Positions 33,320 to 46,800 of a stretch of 64,000 nt of DNA are shown here, in pieces. The stretch is from assembly GCA_014925825.1 (NCBI GenBank), contig JACGCK010000059.1, positions 62,001-126,000 of the forward strand, in the 5' to 3' direction. Made by a program: the position numbers and the translations under genes. Origin of the DNA: Pholiota molesta (taxonomy: Eukaryota > Basidiomycota > Agaricomycetes > Agaricales > Strophariaceae). Position 1 is the first letter of the stretch; every line of letters begins with the position of its first letter. Under the pieces are notes generated by a model. That model was not told the origin of the DNA. It made no database searches and worked only from the letters and a program-made list of their open reading frames with translations.

Positions 33320-36119
33320 AGCCGGCGGGGCCTTGGCGTGCGATTGGATATTAAGTCGCCTCTCTTTTTTGTTCGGTTTCGTCGATGGAATACTTTGCAG
33401 GCTTGCCGTTTCATGTCTGCGCTCTCCTATCAGAACGGGTCTTGTTTCTTTCCTCCGACCTCCGATAATCAAACGTTTACTCAGCTTTTGCAAGCTTAAA
33501 CCCCCTCTAAACCACTCGTGAGTAGACGTGAACGTAACCGCCATCGCAGTCGCAACCGGTGATATCGTGCTCTGCCATGTTGAATGCCACAACAATTATG
33601 ATGAAAACTACGGATTATCATCTCATCTGTCCCGTCTAGGGAATTGTCTATAATTACTACTGGACACGGAATAAACGGAGTCGGTGGCTTTGACGGACTG
33701 CGCAATTCTCGGAGTTTCGTTGAGCGTGCTTTCATGGTACCGGTGATCTCTGGAACCGCTGTTTGCCTTAGTCCAGACTTTCATTTGTTTTCTTCTTTCC
33801 GGCTTATTGGTGTAGAATCACGATTTATAACCGGAAGGAGGGTTTCTTGCGTTTCGGCTTTGGTTGTTTTTCACTTTCGTGATTTCGATCCGATAATCAG
33901 AAGAATGTAACGAAGCTACCTACAGTTCAGGTAAAACATGGAAGGTCTGTATGTTTCTTCTTTCTCCGTTATTCCAGTCCTTCTCAGTCCGGACAGCCTG
34001 GTCCTTTTCATATCTACGATTTAAATTCATTTTTTCAATTCTCAAGAAAATTTCAATCCTTCACTTTAGTTCATCATCCATGACGCACTGTTTGCGATAG
34101 CGAGATTCGCCGCCGCGCAGCCTCCGCGGTTCCGTCGGTCTACCAAGTTCAACGTATTGGACCGGATTAGTGCAGACTTGGTGCGTCTTCTGCTTCCAAT
34201 GTCAATGGGCGACCAATATATATAGTAAAGGCACTTATAAATTTTCCAATATACATATGTTTCTTCTTCATCTGAGTGATCAGGATTCTTTTCCATGTGC
34301 TCTGCAAATAACAGTTTGAAATTCTCAAGAGGTTTTCAATCCTCTGCTCTAATCAGTGTTTAATTCGATTGATTCATCATCGGTGATATCATGATAAGGT
34401 GTAAAAGGGTACCAGTCGCGGTTTACACACCTCTTGTAGTCTCCGAGCGCCAGGCGCTGATGTAACAGTATGATGCATTTATGGCTTGATGGACTGTGTA
34501 TTGGGTGGACTTTGACTGAGCCTGCCAGCGGGCGCCCGCAATCACACACGCCTCCGCCGCTCGACGCCGTGGCTACAATCTACGCGCGTTATTGGCGCTA
34601 ACGCGACTTATGCGCGCAGTACGTACGCGCGTCGTGGGAGAGGTGCGCTATTTGTTTCATCGTCGCGCGTACAATATCGTGCACACCAAAACTTGAATGA
34701 AACCCGGGTAAGTAGCGTATAGCTAAGCCAAAGCTAAGCAGCTCAGGTGATCACAGTAGAGCTTACCAGAGATTTATTTAGAACAAACCCAGTGCTGAAA
34801 AACGTGTATCTGTCAGTCAGCGCTGATGTTGCGTCGTCGCCTGCAGGCTTTTGCTGCTAATCATTATTTCGGCCGGATACCTTTGCTCTGGATGGATCCT
34901 CGGAGCGTCGGACATGGCGGCACGACGGCTGATATATACAAGCTATACTTATATGACAGTTCTGGCGGTGTGCTTTTCGTGGTCCGAGCCGTTCGCAGAA
35001 GTGAAGTCCAATGTCATGATTTGATTATATATTACGCCTCCCGCTTTATGTCCAGCGACTGATCTCTTCCGAAGAGCGTACAGAGCATGAGGCTTGCTTC
35101 GAGATTAAGACCACGTCGAATTTTTTTAAGCCAAGTGCAAAAGACAAGAGCATGGGATTCGAACAGAGGTTCATTAGCACTACACACAATAAAATAAACC
35201 GTTGTCGGCGCTAGCGGTCACCGGTCACCACTGCCGTCAAGGATGCCAGTTAATTGAAGGGGAAATTGTATTGCGTCGGCTACTTTGGGCTGCCATGACA
35301 TTCACGTCTGCCTCCCGTCGCCCAGTTTTGAAGTTGATTGTATTCGGCGTAGCTATCCTCGTTATCCTCTTTGAAAAATCACGACCACAAATACACACAT
35401 CTTGGAAATTCAGAAAATTATGGCTGCCCAATTGGGGAAGTCTGACTTCAAGTTTCAACGTATATAATTCTTTTGTGGTGACCAGAATAATTTGTTCAAT
35501 GCAAAAGTGTTATTTAACACATGGTATCACACACGAAATGTTTTAAACACATGCAGAGTATCGAAGGATTATTGAAGAAATAATTATTCGCATGGATAAA
35601 TATAAAGATATCGATGCCCATTCGAAGATGCAAAAGTAGATTGATTCGTATAAAACAACAGTTGTTGAGCACCAGGCTCATGTAACTCTACATAAATGAC
35701 AGTTAAGTAGTACAAAACATATGAAATACACTCGATTTGATACGTACACAGTACCGAAGAATGAAACGCGGCGTAAGTTTGCGTGAGCTATATCCATTGT
35801 AAGGAATATAAACCTGGCCTACGCAGGTTATTCGTGAAATGAGAACAGTTGGGACGTATCTATACTGAGGCTCTAAAGGGTGCCTAGGGCGTCGCATGCG
35901 AGCCGCGGTTGTAGGTAGAACAATAAAATACAAATTCTTCGCTTTCTTGGTCGTTTCTATGAGTCTTGAGTCTATAGGAATGTCGTTTATGTGTCCCAGA
36001 TTGCGCTATGACGGGAATGTCGTCGAGGATGATTGGGCGGTTGTTAAAAGGAGGGATAGTACGCGCGTCCTGACAGTTGGAACGCGATCCGAATCAGATC
36101 ATGATTTGGGCGTCGTCGC
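33320..36119. other. Intergenic, no gene seen
   Basis: A long stretch with only short open frames (for example 33644-33910 and 35202-35546). It has a CG-rich patch of ACGCGCG-type words at 34590-34680. Nothing recognisable. Confidence 0.4.
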
Positions 36120-36813
36120 CTAGGGCTTCCAGCTGCGGTTCATGAAGTGCCACTGCACAGTCAATTGTCCCGTGCTGAGCGGCGAAAGCTTTTGGAACAG
36201 CGCCGGCGACATGTCTGTGTAAACAAAATTAAAATTATGTCAATGCTCTCGAAGTATCATGGACGTCATGAAATGGCGGACCTATGTCATTATTCGAGCA
36301 TGATTGGCAACTGTCAACGGTTTTGCCGTAGGCTGTCTTGCCGTTCTTGGTGTTGGTAATTTGGACGTACTGTTAATGAAATATATTGCGATGAGTCTCG
36401 GAATGCCTAGTTTCTACGTGGAGATTGCGTGGAGATAGATCTTACCTGACCACAGTTGCTGCCATTGTTTTCATCGTAGAGGCCCTTCCCAATGGCAAGT
36501 ATAAGATCGTTCTGAGTGTTATGCCAACCACAGTTGCCGAGACCTAGACAACAAAAATTGAGTTAGGAATTTTTCTGTCAGAGACAACGACCGCGCCACT
36601 GACCAGGATAGAACCAAGTACCCTGTTAATATAATTTGCGAACGTCAGTCGTGGCTTCAAGAATACTGCGACGCGTAATGCACGTACTCTTCCTGTATGG
36701 GTAATTCGTCTTTCGAGCTGGACAAGTTCCCCGTCTACAACGGGCACCGGCGCGGCGAATACAAGGGCGATGTACGCGAAGAACGCGAAGATAGAGAGAG
36801 CAACACGCGTCAT
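36120..36813 (-). CDS. Secreted double-psi beta-barrel protein (riboflavin-aldehyde-forming-enzyme-like)
   Basis: Small secreted protein of 141 aa in five exons: 36688-36813, 36604-36622 (19 nt), 36446-36543, 36282-36369 and 36120-36214. A signal peptide (MTRVALSIFAFFAYIALVFA) precedes a short pro-region ending in ERRITHTGR, a likely dibasic-type cleavage site. The RlpA-like double-psi beta-barrel follows: GTWFYPGLGNCGWHN, CGQYVQITNTKNGKT, VDSCQSCSNNDIDMSPALFQ and STGQLTVQWHF. This layout is the basidiomycete family named after the mushroom riboflavin aldehyde-forming enzyme, related to expansin/cerato-platanin-like barrels. Members are common as fruiting- or wall-associated proteins; enzyme activity is unproven for most. 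Confidence 0.9.
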
Positions 36814-36920
36814 AGTAGTAATCGTTGAGTGAATGGCTTGATACTCGTAAATGGGCGAGGGGGAATGCAACGAGGGGACGAGACGCGGTAGCAAGATTTT
36901 TGGGAGGAAAATCCGGGCGC

Positions 36921-36927
36921 TTTTATA
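36921..36927 (-). promoter_or_regulatory. TATA box of the double-psi barrel gene
   Basis: It reads TATAAAA on the minus strand, about 110 bp upstream of the ATG at 36813. Confidence 0.55.
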
Positions 36928-39241
36928 GATTTACAAGTTGCCTGACGGAAGGCATCGTGGCCGGAGGCTGATTCAATGCCCCGAAATGGTGACTCAATTA
37001 AAAGAGGGGTGGCGTCGATTTCTCATTGGCTAAAAGCGAATATTCCCGAATAGAGATGAGAAGAAAAAGCGCGAAGAGTAAATACGCGGAATATGTAACT
37101 AAGCCAAAATTTTTGTTTCACAAAGAAACCCCATAATGGAGGGGCCTGTGACAATTGTTGCTACTTATACTCAATGCGACCGAGCTTTGGCCCACTCATA
37201 AAAATTGCGACAAAATTGTTCTCCCAAAAATAAGTCAAAAATGAAGCTGGGAATTCGTTTTTGGGGACCTAGATTACCACCTTCAGTAATCTAATCACGC
37301 TGATTGCCAAGCTTGTGTGATTATGGCATTGGAAGGTATGGACACAGCCATTCGCACCTCCCCTTCCACACGCTGCACACTCGCACACCGAAAGTTTTTT
37401 GATCCCCAAAGAGTGCCTCCGTTCCAGAACACGCGTTCATGGTCCGCGTCATCCTCCGAATTCTCTGTTTCTTCAAGAATAAGTTGACGCATTACCTCAG
37501 TCGACGCCGAACATTTCAGCCTCAACTCTCATGGCGGCAACACTTTGTTCTTTGTTCTTCGTTACTGTGGGCAAGCTAGGAGAAGCATAGGACATTGCTC
37601 TGCGGCTGCCGGGCCCATTACATCAAAGGTTCGTCTGTTGCCCTGTCATACATGTCAGTGGGGACCTAGCAGCTAGCTATAGCGGAGAGGGCTGCGCGGA
37701 GCATCTTTTTCAACCCTCCTCCCTGAGCGCCGTCGCAAGCGGCGGGCCGATTTTGTCGAGAATAAAAACACCCATATTTGGTAGCTGCGAAAACGTGGTG
37801 GCAACTGAGCGGCTTTCAAACCAACGTTACACATGCGCACGCAATCCCATTTCTGAGAATAACGAGGAATAACGTCTACAGATTTCTGGATCTTTTTGAG
37901 GGAAGAGGATGTGCATTCGGAACTCTGATTAGCACTGGAATCGCATCGGACGCTTTCTTCTGGACTGACACGTCGCTCTAGGAATCCTGCACTAAATTCC
38001 TTACTGTACTTCTGGGCGCATCTCTAGAACTTCTCACTTGCCTCGTGGCTCCCATTGACTCTGAATATGCCACTGGAAGAAAACGTGATTAGCGTTTCCC
38101 ATCTTCTCCTCGCCGAGTGCTGTGCTTGCGTCTGCGGCAACGTGACTCTACGGCGGTCAGGATAATAGACTTGAAAGCCGCACAAACGGCAAAGACCCGG
38201 ACATGTGCGTAAAGCGGTGCGCACGCTGCAAATGGCAGGCTCGTGAACTCTATCATTCATGGTTTCATTTGTGTTGCCCGCATCATCATATTCCTGATCT
38301 GCATTTCGCACTTGACTTCAAATGAGCATTGGCAATGTGTAATTCATTCCAACGCAGGCAGATGATGTTGTGTATACACCTCGCAGAAGTCATGCGGCAG
38401 TCCCACCCAGAACAGCGGCCGACATGCTTATGTCACTGTGCGCTTGTGGAGACGTTGTCATTTAGTTGTTAGCGAAGAGAATTCGTAGCCTCAAGCTATC
38501 CACCTGTACGCTTGTCTATCAATAACCAGATCACGCGTCGAATTAAATTTTCATTTGGCTCACGATCATTTCCGCTGCGTATTGCTATGAATAAAGGATT
38601 GTCGTTGGGTGTAATCCAGGAAAAATATCACAACGGCACCTTGAGTCAGGTTTGACCCTTTTGTATCGTTTTCTCTTGCTTTTCAGTCATGGGGTCTGCT
38701 ATAATCACGGTGTACACGCCCCTTGAGTGCCATCCTTTATTGAAGATTGTTTTATCCTGACGCAAGTAGTTTAGTTAAGTACGTCGCTGTTGTAGGGATG
38801 GCACATGCCATTGCGCGATATTAAGCTATAGCGGATACTAGTTGACAAGACACGCCTGATTTTAAGTCTGACCTTGTACCGTTCCGACCTTTTGCCAGAT
38901 TTATTATGGAAGAATGATTTATCATTCGTCTGATACCCAGCTGCAACGTGATTTCTCATGCGAATGTGTAAAATCAGAAGAAAATCACGGGAGGATTAGA
39001 TTCCGTTCAATTTCAAGCGAGGCGTCGAGCGCACGCCGCGTCCGCGCAATGAGGCGGGAAATGCCGAGCGCGCCCCGCGCGTGTGGCACGTGGACACTAA
39101 CTGCATCGCACATGTGATTGTGACCCGCAACAATCTCACCGCAGCGGCTTTCACCAGCGTCGTCATCTATCGTCTGACTCTGTTCATCTCCTTCGACTAC
39201 AAGGCCGCCCTCCACAGAATAGTAACTAGCATCAGCTAGAG
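36928..39241. other. Intergenic, no gene supported
   Basis: A minus-strand frame at 37295-37525 has acidic protein-like composition but no splice context or domain. The right end is the promoter of the BZZ1-like gene. Confidence 0.4.
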
Positions 39242-42200
39242 ATGTCTGGAGCTCAAAGCCACGTCGACTTTGGACAAGCTCTTCCAGTTTGTCTATCATC
39301 CATACCGTAATTCGTATTGATGTTAACAGGTCACTTATAGGACCAGTTTGAAAGAATTGCGGAGCTTTTTGACAATCACTTGGAAGCAATTGATGATGTG
39401 AGCCTGATGTTGACTTGAAGAGTGGGTGCTTGGTCCCATACAGGAAATTTAATCCCGCGGTTGTATAGGTTCGTGAGTTGTACATGGCGCGTGTGGCACT
39501 GGAGCGCGAATACGCAGCCAAACTACAAATTCTCACCCGTAAAGCCTCTGACAAGAAGGCGAAGACTTGTGCGGCGTTCGTTGTTGGAAATGAACCCACC
39601 AAAAATTGGGACGAGAGTACTCTTAGCCAAAGGTCGGTGGAGGTGTTACGCGCTCTGATGCACTTACTATGAGACGGAGGTTTATTTATAACGCCACTCT
39701 GACTGATCTCACAGCACTTTGGAACGCGCCTATGATGCGATTATTAATTCGATGATCGCCTCTGCACAAGATCACATCAACTACGCTGATGCCATTGCTA
39801 GCCAGACCATCGAGACACTTAGGATCCTTGAAAAGCGAAACGACGATGCGAAGAAAAAGGTATGTCGTCGATAACTCTCTCACTGTGACATTGCTTCATG
39901 ACGTCTGCTCGATAGGAAACCCTATTTTTTCAAAAGCTGCTCTCGGACAGGGATCGCGTATATTCCGATCGGCTGAAGGTAGAAAGTCTTGCAAGCATTT
40001 TTGCACCTCCTGATTTCCAATTCATATTGTTTCCTAGAGCAAACAAAAGGTACGCTTTTGTCTCCTGCCCTTGCAAGTACTAGAGTCTAACATTGTTTCG
40101 CTCTACAGTATGACGATCTATGTGCTGAGGTTGAATCATTTCGACAGAAGCAGGTAGGGCTACCTCATCCTCCCGCTTAAGAGCTTCTATCTAACGGACA
40201 CCATCGATTGATCTACGACAGGGACGTGCAAACGATGACAGACATGCAGATCGGGTAGCTAGACAGGCGGAGCAGCAGCGGAACGATATGTTAGATTCCA
40301 AGAAGTATGTATGAACCCTTTTTCTTATAGTGGATGATGAATGATGTTATCTTTATAGCGCGTACCTGATTGCGGTAGCGGTAGCGAATAGATCGAAGGG
40401 CAGGTTTTATTCTGAAGACGTGCCCAATCTTGAAAACGTTTGTTCATGTCGCAACTCTTGCTTCTTCTTCACGCTGATTATGTATATTCCTTATCAGGAG
40501 CTACGTAAGTGTGGGCAAGCCGTTGAGACTCTACAATCCTGCTAAACAACGGTATTAGAGGGGCTCCATCGCCGACTTATGGAAAGATTTGTCAAGATTC
40601 TCATCCATGCTCAGGAGATTCATTCAGGGCATCTTGATACCCTCAAAACGCGTGTGGCAAATGTGCGATCTAAATTGGAGGAAGTCAACGTAACTAAAGA
40701 TCAAGATCTTTTCGCGACGTATAATCTTAGAACGTTCAATGCACCCGGGGATTGGGGATTTGAGCCGAGTCCCATTCATTATGATACGGTTGGACTTGCG
40801 TTTATTTTTGTTGCTATTCGCTGGAGGTTAACCAAAATACCATAGGACACGATGAGCATTGAACCTGCGCCCAAAGTTGTCATTCAAAATAAGCTGAGGC
40901 GATCTACAGAGAAACTATTAGAGCTGGGACCTCTCATTCAATCCAAGCGTGCGTACGGCTATTGGGGAGATAAGACGCCCCAGAGTAGTCATTTGATGCA
41001 CTGATTGACATTTTCTACTTATCAGGTTCTGAATTAAATGCACTGTCAGCACAGATTAGCTCCTACATTGCCGACCACTCCGTGGGGGCCATTGACGACC
41101 TAACCGACGTAAAGTCCTTCAGCTATTCGAACATGATAACTTCAAACTAACTGTCGCAATTCGTAGAAATACCTAGACGCGGAGCATCAACTAGTGTTGT
41201 ACGCCACGTCGGAGCTGATTTTAACCACGGAGATAGATTCTATCAGCACCGCAGTTGGAGGTTAGCATGATCGATTTCTTGACCTGGGAGCTATATACTC
41301 ATCCCTAAACCTAATCAGAGGATATAGGCGGATCGCGACCTCATTCGTTCAAGAGTTCGTCATTTTCTATTCCGACAACATGTGGATATTGCAATGTGGG
41401 TGGACCGTATCTTTACGTCAAGGCTTCACTATCTAAAAGAAAAGAAACACAGTCATCGATTTGGGGACTGAGCAAGCAAGGGAAGGTCTGCAAGACATGT
41501 GGCTTATCTGTCCATGCGAAATGCGAGCTGAAGGTGATAAGCTCATGTCGAGATTTAAATTATGGCGTTAACAAAGCGACCAACTTTGGGGCGGCTAGGT
41601 TTCGGCAGACTGTACACGATCAGAAGACTCCCATACATCCACGCTGTTTAGAAAAGGGACCAACGCTTCAAGAAGTAGCGCACCAGGTGAACATGTCATT
41701 ACTATCTATTTTTTTTTTGCCGATTAACACGCAAGGATAGGAAAAGGTACCCCAATAGCACCCTCGGCCTCTTCCTTCGTCCAATCGATATCATCAGAAG
41801 TCCCATCGTCTGAGGAGCGTGCCAGCGCTAAGGTTTTGTTTCATTTCACGGTGACTTCGGAATTTGAACTAGGCGTGCAGGGTGTGTAGATTATTCTATA
41901 TAAGCACCGTCGTAACTAACCCATTTTTCCGTCAATTCAGAAGGTGAGATTGTTCACATTGTAGAGTCGGATGATGGCTCCGGGTGGGCGAAGGTAGAAA
42001 ACCTTGAAGGAAACAGTGGTCTGGTACCAGCATCGTACCTAGAGGTTCGCGATGTGCAGGTGGGAGAAGACTCGGAGGGTATCGATACGTCTAAGAAACG
42101 TGGTAGGTTGCAATTGAATTCGCGATTTCAAAAGCAAAAGCGGACTAACCTGATTCTTTAAGTACGAGCACTATATCCCTATATGGCACAAGGAGCCGAT

Positions 42201-42517
42201 GAACTCAGTTTGCAGCCCGGCGAAACCTTGGAACTCTCCTCTGGTCCTGAAGGTGGAGAGCACTACGGCGATGGTTGGTGGGAAGGTGCGATATAGTGGG
42301 GGGATGACGGAAAAAATAAACAACTGACCGATCGGAACTAGGATTCAATGTCCAAGGAAGAAAGGGCATCTTCCCTAGCAATTATGTCAGTGCAATGCGG
42401 ATATCTCCCGACACCTTACTTACGTTGGCTCTCTCAGGTCGAATTTGCATGAACATCTTGACTTCTTATCACAGTACTATTCATAGTGTTATAGATTCAA
42501 ATACAAACAGTGTTTAA
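39242..42517 (+). CDS. BZZ1: BZZ1-like F-BAR / C1 / tandem SH3 protein
   Basis: Actin-patch and endocytosis adaptor of 685 aa (yeast Bzz1 is about 630). Twenty-one exons run from 39242-39286 to 42342-42517, including exons of 12 nt (40038-40049, SKQK) and 7 nt (40498-40504). All phases close. The F-BAR domain spans about residues 12-330 (LPDQFERIAELFDNHLEAID, ALEREYAAKLQILTRKASDK, QDHINYADAIASQ, QEIHSGHLDTLKTRV, NAPGDWGFEP). A C1-type zinc domain at about 411-461 keeps the full pattern: His, CGYC, CKTC, HAKC and the final Cys in VSADC. SH3-1 (KVLFHFTVTSEFELGVQEGE to GLVPASYLEV) is followed by SH3-2 (RALYPYMAQGADELSLQPGE, WWEGFNVQGRKGIFPSNYV). Known partners are Las17/WASP proline motifs. The last 37 residues after SH3-2 are not typical and may reflect a missed intron. 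Confidence 0.93.
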
Positions 42518-45089
42518 CTCAAGTTCGACTTCCGCGAGGGATCATGGAGTCGGAGTCGCTGTCCCTGGATCAGATAATCAATCAGTGATCATATTCTGAG
42601 TTAAGATGAGCACGTACCGCGAGGGGGAGCAGCGCCTCTGAGAAGAAGGAAAATCCCGGCGAGCAAATCTGAGCAATTTAGCCTTTTTGTGGGATCCCAC
42701 TTCACTTATATTATGTTGGGACCACAATCAGACCGAAAATTTGCGCGAGGAACAAGCGTATAATCCGGAAAGAAACTCGATAAGACGCCATCGCAGATAC
42801 TATCCTGAGTCCTCTCGGTCATCTTGGTAGGCGGTGTACACTGTCCATTTGTCCGATAGTAGATTACCGTTGCCGGGGATAGGAAGACACAGGGAAGACA
42901 GATTAAACAATGGAACAACACACCACTCGCTTAGTCTCAGGTGACGATGCGCAGTGCCTAGTAGTCATATGCAATATTCACGAAGACATCAGTCGGCCTC
43001 AAGCCACAATACCCTTCTCCATAGTATCGCGGAAAGCGACAGCAAGACATACTAACAGTCCAGGGAGGAAAACGCAGCTACATTCCCAGATATATAGATC
43101 CAATGTCCCGGCTGGAGTGATTGTTCAGCTAGTCGCCGTTCGCCGCGAACACGAGCTGAATATGAATCTGCCGTTGAAATTCAAAAGCCTGCACTCTTCA
43201 TCTCCGTCTACGTGTAGACAACCCGATTCATCTTTCCATTGTAGTGAAAGATAGAAAGTTGCGGAGTTTTCCCTCACGATGAAGCGCAAAGAAGACGGAC
43301 CGCTTGAACAATTCCTGACAATGGCCCCAAATGTGGCGACTATTGTGGGATTGGAGGTGATGAGGGCGTGGCCCTTGACATACCATGCGAAACCGATACT
43401 CAGATCGTTGGGTTAGTTCACGAAGCAAAACGTCAAGCGTAGAGTTCTTTCAGGGCACGATCGACATTGCGCACAGATGGCACTCGTCTTGCCCCTTTGG
43501 CAGTCGCAATTTGACATTTTGTGGGTCTCGAAAAGTATGTCCATGTTGAGAATGCATCGTGACAGACCCAGAAAGACGGCATATGATTAAGAAGGTTCAT
43601 AGAACACTACCGAAGCGCAACAGATTTTTTTTTGGGCAACACCCTTCCTGTTTATCCCTTGACGCAGCCAGGGAAGCGAGTACGGGCATGGAGCCGACGG
43701 CTGTCGACGTGATTCTTCTTTTCAAAGTCAAGAATTCTTCATTGTCGTTCAGAAAGAGAAAAAACCACGACCGCAATTCTGACGAAAAGGGGGTTTCCCT
43801 AGAATTTCATCACACGGGCCCTGTGTGGTTTGGGGGCACAGAGGCAGAAATTATCCGTGGCCAGCCCTAGCCTCCGCCTTAAGTAGCCAGGCCAAGGACG
43901 TAGAAAAAAACAGGCTCTCAGAGCCCCCAGCATCACCAGCTCTTGTCTTCTGACCTCGGTCAAGCTTGTATCTCTCAGATGACACCATCTGTCGCCCTAG
44001 CCATCGTCAGAGACCTCGTCGCGACTCGCGAAGAAGCGGCCCGCCTCTCAACAGAGATAAGTTTATACTAAGACATCATCGCACTGTTCAGACGTTAACG
44101 CGGAGTTCCTAGATATACAGTGACAACGTCTTCCAGGGTAGCTGTCGAACCGCGAAAAGTCCAGGTGTCATCAGCACATCACTGCCAGATTCCAGCAGCC
44201 TCTGCTGCATTGTTGTTTCGGTGAGTATTCAACAATCTTTTTTTTGAGCGTCGTGGATAGTTTTTCGTCAATGCGAGAGGATGGATGTGTCCATCTGTCC
44301 CCGGCGACGCTGACCGTAGAGTATCTCATCTTGAGTGCTCGCGGCATCTGGAAACATACTTTGAGCATGTCACCGGCCAGATCACTCTTGCGATGGATGA
44401 CTGCGATCAGCGTCTCTGGAAATAGGTGGTCCTTCGGACTGCCCATCCACTACTAACACTTGTTGTCCACTGTCATGTTTCGGGCTCAACTATAAACATG
44501 TATCATGTTTTTGTTTGAGCACTTCCCATATTGGATTTGTCTTTGACCATGACCATGAACAGCACAAGCACTGAAAGAGTGCTCATTATCTCCTCGCCCA
44601 TTTTGAATGGGCCATGGGATCACATTACCATGTCGACCTCCAATGGAAGGTTGTTACGGGGTACTGTACCAGGTCCGAGGGCGTCCAGCCTACTAACGCT
44701 GTTTGGTAAGTCGTATTTTTTGACATATCTAAGAACTCTTTAATGAAAATCCCACAACAGATCTCATATAAAGACGACTGATCACGTACTGAACCCTGTC
44801 TTTTCATTTGTTGTCTAGGACTGATGCTGGACTGATGGCCGTGATCGACGATATCCTGTCGTGATTATTTCAACCTCGTCAGTTCATTTACACACGCCGC
44901 TAAAAATCTTGCTCACCTTTCTAGCCCAACGAATCGTGCGGCCAATTGAAGTGAAAATTAAGTTTGATAACGAACAATATAAAAACTTACCATTTCCTAG
45001 ATTTCGCCATCAACGACGGCGCCGATGTCAGTTTAACTTTTTTAGACCCAAAGAAATCTGTTATCTATTCGAGTCGGTATGTTGATAAG
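42518..45089. other. Intergenic with a possible isolated first exon
   Basis: No complete gene was found. At 43979 an ATG after a C/T-rich leader opens MTPSVALAIVRDLVATREEA and then a possible GT donor near 44061. Downstream segments at 44244-44456 and 44531-44743 are open but not joinable. Other open frames (42910-43254 and 43559-43870) show no domain. Confidence 0.35.
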
Positions 45090-46800
45090 AACATCGATCA
45101 TCGGCGACTGTAGCCCTGAGAGTTGCCGTTGCAGTCGCTAGTTTACACGAGGTCGGTGAGATTGATAACAGTCATCAATGCAGATTGCTCACTATGTTCC
45201 CCAATTCAGATGGCCCGAGGCGTCGTCCTCCTCTTCATCGCTGGTGCGACGCCACTGCGAATTATTCGAATCGGTGAGTTTCGTTTCGAACTAAAATGAC
45301 AGCACTTCGCTCACTCCCATTTACCGGATGATAGCGTCGCTGCTAATTCACATTGACTGGTACCACCGAGGGGACCTATTATCGTTTCGAGTTGGTAAGA
45401 ACCCTCTTTGTTTTGGATGAAAATTAGGCGCGCACCGCTTTCCAGATGACCTACCACTGAGGACAGCGATCATCGGGAGCTGTAGCTCTGTGGGTTGTAG
45501 TTGCAGTCGCTAATCATGGAGTCGGTGAGATTGATAACGAACATCAATGCAGATTGCTCACTGTTCCCCAGTCCAGATGCCTCGAGGTGTCCTCGACATC
45601 GCTGGTGCGCCCCTACTCCGAAATATTCGAGTGGGTGTGTTTCGTCGCGAACGAACACTGGCCGTGCGATCAGTAGCGTCGATGTCAATTGAACTTTCAG
45701 CAACGAGGAGCCTTGTTATCGTTTCGCGTTGGTAAGAACCCTCTTCTTTTATTTTATTTTATTTTATTGAAAGTTGAACGCGGACCGCTTTCCAGATGAT
45801 CTACCACTGAAGACAGCGATCATCGGCGACGCTTGGGCTCTGTAGCTCTGTGGTTGTAGCTGCAGTCGCTAATCATGAAGTCGGTGAGATTGATAACGAA
45901 CATCAATGCAGATTGCTCACTGTTCCCCAGTTCAGATGCCTCGAGGTGTCCTCGTCATCGCTGGTGCGCCCCTACTCCGAAATGTTCGAGTCGGTGAGTT
46001 TAGTCGCGAACGAACACTGGCAGCGCGATGAGTAGCGTCGATGTAAATTGAACTTTCAGCAACGAAGAACCTTGTTATCGTTTCGAGTTGGTAAGAACCC
46101 TCTTATTTTATTTTATTTTATTCAAAGTTGGACGCGCACCGCTTTCCAGATGATCTACCACTGAAGACAGCGATCACCGGCGACGCTTGGGAGCTGAAGC
46201 TCTGTGGGTTGTAGCTGCAGTCGCTATTCATGAAGTCGGTGAATTTGATAACGAACATCAATGCAGATTGCTCATTCCCCAGTTCGGATGCCTCGAGGTG
46301 TCCTCGTCATCGCTGGTGCGCCCCAATCCAAGATATTCGAGTCGGTGAGGAACCTCTGCAGTCCTGAGGATTGCGGTTACAGTCTCTAATTCACATGAGG
46401 TCAGTGGGGTTGATGACGAGCATCAACGCAGATTGCTCACTATTTTCCCCAATTCAGATGCCCCGAGCTTTCCTCCTCTTCATCGCCAGTGTGCCGTCAC
46501 TGCGAATTTTTCGAATCGGTGAGCTTTGTATCGAAAGAACTCGAGGAAACCTATGATTGTTTCGAGTTGGTAAGAAGCCTCTTTTATGAAAGAAATTAGA
46601 CGCGCACCGCTTTCCAGATGATCGACCACCGAGGACAGCGATCATCGGCGACGCTTTGGCGCTGTAGCGCTGATCGCTGATTTCTACGACGTCAGTGGGA
46701 TTAAGACTTATCAACGCAGATTGCTCACTGTTCCTTCCCACCAATCTAGATCGTCCAGAGGTATTCTCGCCGCCGCTGCGAATTATAAGAACCCGTAAGT
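45090..46800 (+). repeat. Tandem array of about 360-bp units with splice signals
   Basis: The anchor ATTGATAACGAACATCAATG recurs at about 45161, 45530, 45889, 46242, 46410 and 46698, giving spacings of 369, 359, 353, 168 and 288 bp. Each full unit contains GTCG|GTGAG, a TTGCTCACT...CAG-like acceptor, ATGCCTCGAGGTGTCCTCG, TTCGAGT(C)G|GTGAGT, TATCGTTTCGAGTTG|GTAAGAACC and CGCACCGCTTTCCAG|ATGA. It thus looks like a repeated multi-exon cassette. In one frame the central block reads MPRGVLVIAGAPLLRNVRV, with conservative changes between units. Stops elsewhere suggest decay. Units 2 and 3 carry a (TTTTA)n stretch. Confidence 0.75.

Noticed and set aside
38985..39602. 205-codon minus-strand open frame
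   Set aside because: It overlaps the first three exons of the BZZ1-like gene, whose plus-strand frame matches the F-BAR family across all junctions.
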